Below, piece by piece: positions 36,786 to 64,000 of a stretch of DNA of 64,000 nt. Under the pieces are notes generated by a model, which was not told where the DNA came from, ran no database searches, and saw only the letters and a program-made list of their open reading frames with translations. The position numbers were made by a program, and so were the translations under genes. Origin of the DNA: Acanthopleura granulata (taxonomy: Eukaryota > Mollusca > Polyplacophora > Chitonida > Chitonidae); assembly GCA_016165875.1 (NCBI GenBank), contig JABBOT010000002.1, forward strand, positions 32,890,997 through 32,954,996. Direction: 5' to 3'. The number at the start of each line of letters is the position of its first letter. Within the stretch, counting starts at the first letter, position 1.

Positions 36786-38250
36786 TGTTCCCTTGTTGTT
36801 TGGATAAACAGTATTTTATTCAAAGATCTTAAATAGACGTGGAAATCATCTGAGTATATGGAAACAACTAAATAATACTTTCGCTGTTAGAGAATCGATA
36901 AAGGCCAGATAGACATCACCTGCTGTATTTGACCTATATTTTGTAATTAATAATACCTGTGATATTTGTGCATATCTATTCTGTACAGGTTGTCAATCAG
37001 GTGGGATCATGTTGTTTTTCAGAACTGTTGAGTGACCGTGGATTAGCTATCTACTCATTGTGCACTCCTGTTATCCTGCTATTGTACACCCCTGAGATTT
37101 CTGATTTCTGATTTTTCTGTGTAGCTCTCAGGGGCACATAACCTCATTTTATCCAGTTTTATATACGATATGTTATTTTTTCTTGTGAATGAAATGAATC
37201 AAACTGGATTAAACGCAACGGTTAAAATGCCTTTGCAAATTCACCCAACCTCCACATAGCTGGTTTGTATATGGACAATAGAAACTTCTCACTCAATAAT
37301 GCTTGAATTTGATGTGTAATTTTCTACTGATGTCAAAATCGGCTTTGGTAGTGAAACTGGCACATATGGTGTCATATACAAGGTATCGTCTCGCTAGCCT
37401 TTTCTAGTACGTGGGGAGGATAATCACAAAATACAGCGTATCGTTAACCCATAAAAGGATCATCGAAATACAACATATTGTATAACTAGGCAAAACAAAG
37501 ACCTTCGGTGAAGATAATCACAAAATACATCACATCGTTTATAGAACACGTCATAGTATAGAATACAGTGATATAGAACATAAGGGAAGTTAGTCGGTTG
37601 CTATTCAACAGCCCGTCCAGTTACTGTTTGTATAAAATACAATAGGCTATATCTCCATTATTATTTCACCTATATGCTTCATAATTGGTGTATTAATAAT
37701 ACTTCATGCGTGTTATCACGCGATACCGGTACTTTTTGTTTGCCGCACCAAGGAGTACCTCTGAGACTAGCAGACTGAATAGGCAACTGTTCAGCATAGA
37801 CTTTAAACGTTCCTCTATAACTGCCATAAGCCTGTATATATTTCCTTAAGTGAACAGATTTTTTTAACCTAGGCATATTGTTAAATTGTCATATGTATGG
37901 CGTGTAATGCTTTTGCACGTACTCATATTGAATGTGAATTATTGCAATGCATTGCTTAACGTAGATTTGCCTGATCAATTATTTAAAGTCCGTCTCACTG
38001 ATTGATTGACTTAGTTCAAAACTTAGCTATCCCCAAGCAGAAGATAGAGATATATTTATATTTAGAGTTACGAGATTGGGAAAAATAGACGAACAGTTGC
38101 AATCAAATCACAACTGAGATACATTTTTTATGAAAGAAAACATATAATGGTACTATAGTATGGAACACAGTTTACATGGTGATGAAATGTACCGTCTGGA
38201 ACATTCCTTGTGACTTCCCAGTATCATTAAAAACTTTATGATTCATTTTT

Positions 38251-38337
38251 CGTGATTCCGTCCTAACTTCTTACTTTTATAGTTTCTTTGGTGTCCGGTT
38301 TTAAGCGTTGTGTTTGAAACTGGTCGTGCGATTACTG
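38251..38337. repeat. dispersed repeat, copy 1
   Basis: CGTGATTCCGTCCTA, a variable part, then GTTTGAAACTGGTCGTGCGA TTACTG recur at 54,648-54,753. It is probably part of an unidentified mobile element. Confidence 0.6.
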
Positions 38338-39459
38338 CCATTGAATGTTGGATAGGAGGCTGTCTTTATAGCTGATTACTGTGTGTAAACAACCATGGTG
38401 AGAAATATTTGGAATTTGGTAGGCCTTCATCAGGTTCACGTAGGGCATGAATGATTAAGGCTGATCCCTTTGGTCCTAAAGGCGAGTGACCACATGAGTT
38501 GCCTACGAGATTCCAGTTCCGTTGGTGGTCCAGTTATCAATGGACTGATTAGCATGAACACTCCTCACGTTCGCTATTCAGCAGCATAGATTATATCTGC
38601 ATGGTCTGATAATTTGCCTTTTCAACACAGCGTTTTTCACTGCTTGATCTCCTTAAATAAACATTAGTTTCTAAACTGAGTGAGTAGCAAGGTAGGTCAC
38701 CTGTGCAAATGACAAAAAACTATCGCGCTTAATTATACGACATCCTATGGAAATATTGTCTGACTTAAGATGACACTATAGCCTTAGCATTCCTCTGTGT
38801 TTACTTGTAATTAATTTTCACAAGGATAATTCCAACACTAATGAAGTTGTGACCAAGATCTAAAAGGTGTTGGATGCCGCCTAGTGTCTCTGGCCGGTGG
38901 CTAAAACAGTGATGGAGGGAAGAAGATCTGAATAAATATTTAACTTCAGGAGATATCTCATGCTAATCCAACCAATGCAGATCATTTCGGGGCTTAATCC
39001 ATTCCATTACAAAATTCCGCACAAATTCATAAAACCCCATCAATGGACCATAAATGACGTGCAACCTCAACAAAGTCACATTCGTTCCAGGGACTCTCAT
39101 TTTTTAATGTGACGGACCCTGTGCCGAAAAACGACGTTTTCGTTATCTTATATATAACTCGTTAGCTCCTAACCAGTAAGACGGGAGACAGCACGCTTAA
39201 CAATTTGGCTTCCGCCAAACGACAGAGTATGTGTTACCCGTTATCACACTGTATGCAGACTGGCAAGTGAAAACACTCCAGGAGCCCGTTTTAGGAAGAG
39301 GTTGTAACATTTCGTCGAACGTAACTACCAGAATTGGTACTGGGATTGTCTGTATCCCGTATGCCCAAAGCAATCTTAAGACGATACTATGTACTTATAC
39401 CATGCTGGGAAATCGTGATTTTGTAATTTGATATTCTCTAATCAGTCACAGTTGTTATA

Positions 39460-39725
39460 GTCATAAGTGGACTCTCGTCGGCTCAGATGATTATATCTCT
39501 CGATCCCTAAGACTTCCAAGCCCTTGACCAATTTGCCTGGTCGCGCGTTCAAATCCAGCTCTCTCTGTTTCGGCTGCGGGTTTAAGTCAGGAGGTTTGTC
39601 AGGTATGTGCCGAAAGTCGGTGTTTACTCCGGGCAGTCCCGTATCCTCCACCCATAAACCTGTCCGTCGTAACACGAGTGAAAAATTCTTGAGAACGGCG
39701 CTAAACACCAATCAGTCAGTCTTTA
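39460..39725 (+). mobile_element. SINE of a second, related family
   Basis: GTCGCGCGTTCAAATCCAGC resembles a pol III B box. The 3' end reads AAATTCTTGAGAACGGCGCT then AAACACCAATCAGTCAGTC, a tail related to the first family with a different body. Confidence 0.7.
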
Positions 39726-39930
39726 TTATAATTGCATAGCAATCGGGATCGTCAACTCAGTGTTAAAGTTCGTCTACAAGTGTAGATGTAAGCAATAACC
39801 AACTGAGAGTGACCTTTTCCAGTGAGTCTGATATTGTTATATTACATCCTTTTTCTCTGTTTCATCACATATTGTGCTTCTGCCACTAACACTTCAGTGC
39901 GTAATTACAATATTGCAAATGGATTTTGCT

Positions 39931-39955
<25 letters not shown>
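39931..39955. repeat. A-run (25 A)
   Basis: Twenty-five A then a GA-rich stretch; possibly the tail of a retroposed sequence. Confidence 0.9.
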
Positions 39956-39965
<10 letters not shown>

Positions 39966-40544
39966 GAAGTTTCCCGGGGGAATTGCAGGAAAAACTGTGT
40001 TCAGCGTTTCTGTGCTCTTAGCTGATCAACCATCTTACCCCAGGAGAAATTGTGTGGTGTTACGTGTTGCCGACACTACAGACAAGGTCGTCGGTGTGGC
40101 ATCTGCATTTTACATGTCGTGCTGTACGTCACAAATACGTGTGTACTCGCTGACGGTCACAAAACATTCAGATATGGGAAAACTTTAAAACTGGTACTTC
40201 AGTTATTTGGATAGGCCATGCATGGTTTGCCCAAGCCAGTAGCAGAGACGTCGTCTGGTGTTTTTCGCATAGCGTTTCTAGGTGACAGCACTAAATAAAA
40301 AGACCCGAAAGATGACTCGCTATTACTGTTGCACATCTTGAGATATAGCTCATGCTATTAGTATATAGGTACATGTATTAGTATCTCTCTTTCTTTGAAT
40401 ATCTACACATTCCCTCACAGTGTTTGTTTTAGTCCAATTTGAATAAATTATGAACCCAGTTTCATGTGAATTCTTCATTCTTTTTGCCTGAGCCCAAACT
40501 AACAAGAGGTCAGCAGTCACACTGCCGTCGCTGCTCTGCTTTTA

Positions 40545-40562
40545 CTCTCTCTCTCTCTCTCT
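40545..40562. repeat. (CT)n microsatellite
   Basis: Nine CT units. Confidence 0.9.
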
Positions 40563-43500
40563 GCTGTAATCCGTTATATTAAGTTTTTTCGAGAAACACC
40601 CCATGTTGGACATGTTGAAAAAAAAAACAAGACTTCAGGAATTTACTGAACATGTGAAGTTTCACGAAACCGGGCCGTGAGCCTAAGTCGTACTTAAACC
40701 GTTTTAATTTATAGCATTGCGCTCAGTTTTTATGGCTTTCCTTCACCACGCGAGACAGCAGACAGCGCCAGGGCAACGTGCATACATACGGCGTATTGGC
40801 GGTAGGCAAGTGACTCGCATCCGAGACCACAAATCATCGTGATGTGATGCCATCTGTTTACAGACAAATCGACCGCCACACCTCCAATTTATATACACAA
40901 AGAACTTAATACAGCAACTCTCTGGTTTTCAATGTAGCGATTTTTGTACACATACGATTAATGCTTTTCTGCATCAAGAGTGTCAAATGTGATTCGTTAT
41001 GAACCGCATGACCTTTTGGCTAATAAAAGACGACAAAATGATTGGAATTCATGTGTTTAATGATAACCACAGATGCATTTACATCATCACTGTTTTGATG
41101 TGAAACAATACCTTTACAATCATGGTTCTCCAGTGAGCAGAGTTGAAACAGTGGTTAAAATTACTCAATGAAAACGTCATTTGGTACCTTGTAAACCGTT
41201 TTACGTCACTATGGGGTGTATCCGCGGTGTGCCTTGATGGCAGCCTGAACCCTTCTCTTCATACCACCTCGCATGTGTGTACAATACCGCCACACTGAAA
41301 ACGGTGTGGGGGGAGGTGGACTTAATTAAGTTCTTTGTGGATATTTACCCTCTCAGGAATCACAAGATAACACTAAATACTGCCAAGGGTTTGTTGCCGA
41401 AGTATTTAGCTACCGAGGAATGATTTTTTTCCATTCCCAAAATTAAACAGCCGTGCGAAAAAATGACCTTGAGGGTATGGTGAACTGCCCAACGTACACA
41501 ACTTCAATGTCTCGGGCATAAGCCTTAACTTATATAACTGGACACAAAACACGGTAAAATATACATGGCTTTCAGGCTTCGTGTAAACAACTGAAAGCAT
41601 GTTTGTTGGCCGATTCATATGCCAAGGTAAATCTTAATGTGTCAACCTTTCGAACGAACATCGTTTTGTGGAGACAGGTATATTTTTCCGTGTTTTGTGT
41701 CGATTTATCATGTTAGGACTTACGGCATTGAAGTTCTGTCCCTAGTTATGTACATTTTGCTTAAAAGCGCTCGGATGATTCTGTCACATTTGATTCCCAC
41801 CAAGGCCACAAGACACAACGGGAGAGTTGGAAGACCTTGTGAGTCCGAGCGCTCTTCCTTACACACCAACAATACATCTTCAAAGTCCAAAATCAAGCCA
41901 AGAAACCACAAAACCATGGTTGATTGCGTACATGCTGGCTGTATTATTTGTAGACACCATACACATGTATTTATGTCATGTAAACTCTAAACATGCAGTG
42001 CATATTTAATTTTTTTCAAGTGGAAAACAAACTAAGAAGCATGCATGACAGACCAAAAGGAGACCGCTACTAGAAGGCTTTCAAAACTGAATTCTCGACA
42101 GAAAGAATATGACAAGGCAGCTGAATCAATCTTTCAAACATGAGCTCACCAGTTGTTTTCCATTCTTACAAACACACAAATCTGTGTACAGCTTTTGTCG
42201 ACCTAGGCAGTACCCTCATATACCGCTGCACGTGGATAAATGTTATCTGTTACATGATCTAAAAAAAAAAAAAACACCGTTACATCGTTGACTAGGAGTT
42301 GCTACATATTATGTCCATCAGCCACCACAAAAAATATGAACTATTACCACATCAAATATACAAACTTTAAGGCAAAATCAAATTCAAAACATAAATAAGC
42401 AATTAATTTGTATTTTGCATGGCAAATGCCGCATTCTGTCAGACAACACTACAACACTACACGAGGTTTCAAAATGAAATGGACACCAAATATTTTTGTC
42501 TACAATTTGCATGTAACTAACGATGACATTCAAATTCAGCAATGTTCTTACCGAAAATAACTGTATCACTTTATTACACAAGAAAATTTTACTTGTTAAG
42601 TCTCAGGCCCTACATGTACTCTGTATATCCAGAAGTTTTACACTTTTACAGTGAAGGGCTTTCTAACTTCTGAATGCCATTGATTTTAACGAGGTCCTCA
42701 ATGTCACCGTAAAACAAAAATAAATCGGCTGATTCTGTACCTTTAGGACATACAAAAACCACATGGAAACAGAGAAAATTACTGAGGTCTATAAACAATT
42801 ACTGTGTACAGGTACAAGGCTCCGATAACATCTAATGAACATTTTCACTTAAAACGTCCAAACTGAACTTCCGTTGTAAAAAATTTATCTCCATCTAAAA
42901 CTAGTACTCAAAAATGCATTTAAATAGTGTGTTTCTATAAATACTACATTTCACCTTAGCGAATATAAACATCAGATGGGCAAGTCTCAATGAAGTATAC
43001 AATAAAAACATTTGTAAAACAACTAAATAATTTACAACTCATGTGGATGAGAAAGGCAAACCAAAAACAAAAAAAGATTTAAAAGCAAGACTACCAGAGC
43101 TCGCCCGTACGTGACACATAAATGCGAACTTCAGTTAAATACACGATGTAATTAACCATTCATACGTATTCTAATATCAAAAAGAGACCCCTAAAGTCAC
43201 GAACCTCCTGCCTTTACGGTAACTGACCTTGGTTACCAACAGATGAACATCTCCATCATGTTATTGTACAAGGAACCTAAACCTGTGTTCCAGACATGTC
43301 GTTCTTCTTCAGGTATCATCTTTAACATTCACCTTACCACGGAGTCTAATACACTATGTACTCGTGAATTTGGTCATTCATGATAACTAATATGCACAGA
43401 GCAGGGCTCTCGTGTGCAAAATGCTCCAGTGAAATTTGGTAAAAATGAGTATGGGGCTGTTGGGGAATCGCATTATAGAATTTGAATACTGCACAATGGG

Positions 43501-45010
43501 AGGTTGATGGTTGTCATTACAATAACTGGACGCCCCATGTTGCAACGAGGGAGAAGTCCAGATAGTCAGCACGTGTCAAATAGCCGGCGGTGTGTACAGA
43601 TACTCTCGCGAGTCAAACGGCGGTGCAGACTTCTCGTTGTCAGTCAGTCTGAGTCAAGATATAAGGCAGAAATACAGGCCCGTTCGCTCAGGTGATTTCC
43701 AGGCCGTGTTGTTTTCTATTTTTTGTCAGCGAACAACTGCGGAACTCTTAGCCTGTTACACTGCTTAACATTATCTTTTTTTCCTCGAGAAAGCCGAGTG
43801 GAGACTACATCCTTCATTTTTCCCATTCACTTTAAATGAATTAAACAAAACCCATATCGGTCGGCTACTGCGTAGTGCTACGTCTAAATGTCGTAATGCT
43901 AATTGGCGGTCGGAAGAGAGGTAACGAGTGCGAATTTACACGATAAGAAATTAATGTGAAGAAACAAGGATTCCACTCGTGAAATGTTTTCCAAGTGTGT
44001 GTTATATGTACAGCTACTTACGTATCTGTACAACACTCCCTGACCCATTCCTGTATACAGGTCCACCTCAGTATACAGGCCTATACATGTGGTCGGACAT
44101 ACTGTATGTAAGAAACCCATTCTGCAGTGTTGACGTGCTCCGGTGGGTGTGGCGGTGTTGCACGGACTGATGTCGAGGGCCCGAGGCTCTGTATTTTATT
44201 GTGTAACGTGAATGTTTGTCCAATTTTATTTAGGAAAAATCAAGCCTTGAGCTTGAGCATGCCTCATATGGTGTCTTGAGACTCTGCATGGATGTGGTCC
44301 GAGCCGTCAGTGTTGGGGACTTCTGCTGATCAAGCCCTACTTCCAGTGAATTAAAAGATTGCATTGTTCTATTTTAATAAATTCGTACGGGGCCTGAAAA
44401 TCCTTAAAAAGCCAGAGATATGAAAAAGGTTGACCAACAACCAATACAGAAGTTGATAAATGCCAGCGATTTATTAATGGGCAGATGATTGGAGAGGTAG
44501 GCCTACATTGTTTTCGCCTGCGCTTGTAGGATTTCACCAGTTACCACTGCCCCCACAGCATATGTTGTGCTTTCCACGCTTAAAAATAAACCTCAGGCAA
44601 TACATTTCACGCCAAAAACTCGTCAAGACACATGTTTGATTGCATGTATAAAGCAAACAAAATCATGTCCCCTAAAAATATTTGGTCTACTTTCTTGTGA
44701 CATCGAAGGGTTAAATTTGAAATGTCGTCAATGGGTAAAACGGCAAAGAACATAGTTCTTTCATAGTTCATTACTTGTTCGCGCCGGGTTCACCCCCACT
44801 AACAACTGCTCGCCACAAGGCTGTGGGCAGGTATTTACTTCTATTTTAAAGACTGCATTCAATTTTCATGCTAGCAAAATTATGCGGCCAGGCTGGCATG
44901 CTCGGCCAAACTACAGAAAATACTGTATGTGTCCTGCAGGCATAATTAGGCCACTAGACTGGCACCTTGGAAATGCTGTTGAAAACACTAGATGTGTCCT
45001 GCTGGCAGAA

Positions 45011-63240
<18,230 letters not shown>

Positions 63241-64000
63241 CTGAGACAGAAGACCATGCCACTATAAATGCTATTATAGATCTACTTCATCCAGTCAACG
63301 ACCCAATTCTGCTATCTTGTGGTTCAACAGGGACATGACATACAATACCTACATGTATTCAAATCATTACTGTCTAATAATGCTCATTCCCTGTAGATAG
63401 GATTTTAAGAAAATTTTAATTAAACAGAAGAAGTTCATGCAACTTAATAATGATACTTGAATGTCAAAATTAAACGCAGATTTTCCTTTAACTCCTTTTT
63501 ACGGTTAATAATAGGCGTACAATCTGCAGAACTTCTGACATGTCCATTTTACCATGTGAGGGGAGACATACAGCAACTCACAAGTTTTACTGTACCAGCA
63601 GATATTATAACATAATACTGACAGGTAAGTAAGAAATCATCCCAAATGATAATCTAAAAAAAATATATATATACACTTGTAACAGAACAACAATCCAGGC
63701 AAAGTAAGTGTGACTAATTTTCTGGGGAAAAAAGACTAAATTTAGAACAAGAAATTCAGAAGAAATATTGACATTACATGTCACATGTTCATCTACTATT
63801 ATAACAGGTGGATTTGAAACTAATAATGTTACAGCTGTCTCCCACTGCTCATTTCATTCAAATAAAAAACAAACGGTTACTAACGTAATTACAGACTAGG
63901 AGAAAGCAAATATAAAGTATGAAGAAAATGGAAACTAACCAGAGTGACTGGAATTTAAGTATAGCACAAAGATCAACTCTGCTTATTGATAGCTTTCAAG
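63241..64000 (-). other. ABCC intron upstream of alternative exon A
   Basis: A/T-rich, with no confident exon. A weak candidate (~47 nt ending near 63,953 before GTTAGT) is not supported. The 5' part of the gene, and possibly more alternative exons, lie beyond 64,000. Confidence 0.5.

Larger units (their letters stand above)
35752..45010. other. intergenic between convergent GABA-B and ABCC genes
   Basis: Includes the 3' UTRs of both genes. It has SINE copies (36,541; 39,460), one copy of a dispersed repeat (38,251), A-runs (39,931-39,955; 42,261-42,274), a CT tract (40,545-40,562) and a degenerate ~80-base repeat near 35,960-36,115. No other exon was recognised. The open frames at 39,874, 41,637 and 43,504 have no family signature. 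Confidence 0.6.

Noticed and set aside
63907..63953. Short upstream ABCC exon at the right edge
   Set aside because: Only ~15 codons (LIFVLYLNSSHS) with a weak donor and no match to the MRP1 residues expected before this block.

Overview
The window is metazoan nuclear DNA: genes are split by GT-AG introns, intergenic DNA is AT-rich, and there are many minisatellites and tRNA-headed SINEs whose tails run into AAATAAATAAAT. The gene content (a temptin-like pheromone protein, a galaxin-like di-cysteine matrix protein, a GABA-B receptor, an ABCC/MRP transporter) points to a lophotrochozoan, most likely a mollusc; a brachiopod or related spiralian is not excluded. This placement is inference from gene families and repeat style, with no database search.

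Layout. 1-2,000: mostly empty, with one unidentified possible 3'-terminal exon on the minus strand (390-632). 2,096-5,323 (+): three-exon temptin-like secreted protein with a His/Asp/Glu tail. 7,361-8,769 (-): two-exon galaxin-like secreted Cys-pair protein. 12,316-35,751 (+): a complete class C GPCR, GABBR2-like, in about 16 exons, 773 aa by my reconstruction. 35,752-45,010: intergenic, with SINEs and simple repeats. 45,011-63,240 (-): the 3' half of an ABCC1/MRP1-like exporter (end of TMD2, NBD2, stop codon); its 5' half lies beyond the right edge. The GABA-B and ABCC genes are convergent. Nothing links the four genes functionally beyond position; none forms an operon.

The most interesting structures are two. 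(1) The ABCC gene carries three tandem, same-phase alternative versions of one TMD2 exon, each exactly 311 nt. Since 311 is not a multiple of 3, only one can be used per mRNA: a mutually exclusive exon cassette. (2) Tandem arrays repeatedly grow out of exon edges. In the ABCC gene the 3' ends of three internal exons, with their 5' splice sites, are repeated as arrays of about 77, 94 and 43 bp, and the last exon's C-terminal coding end is repeated three times. In the GABA-B gene the 5' edge of one exon, with its acceptor, is repeated about five times. In the temptin gene the terminal coding tail is duplicated. These arrays place runs of decoy splice sites and exon fragments beside real exons in three unrelated genes, and they are the best candidate for an undescribed phenomenon here.
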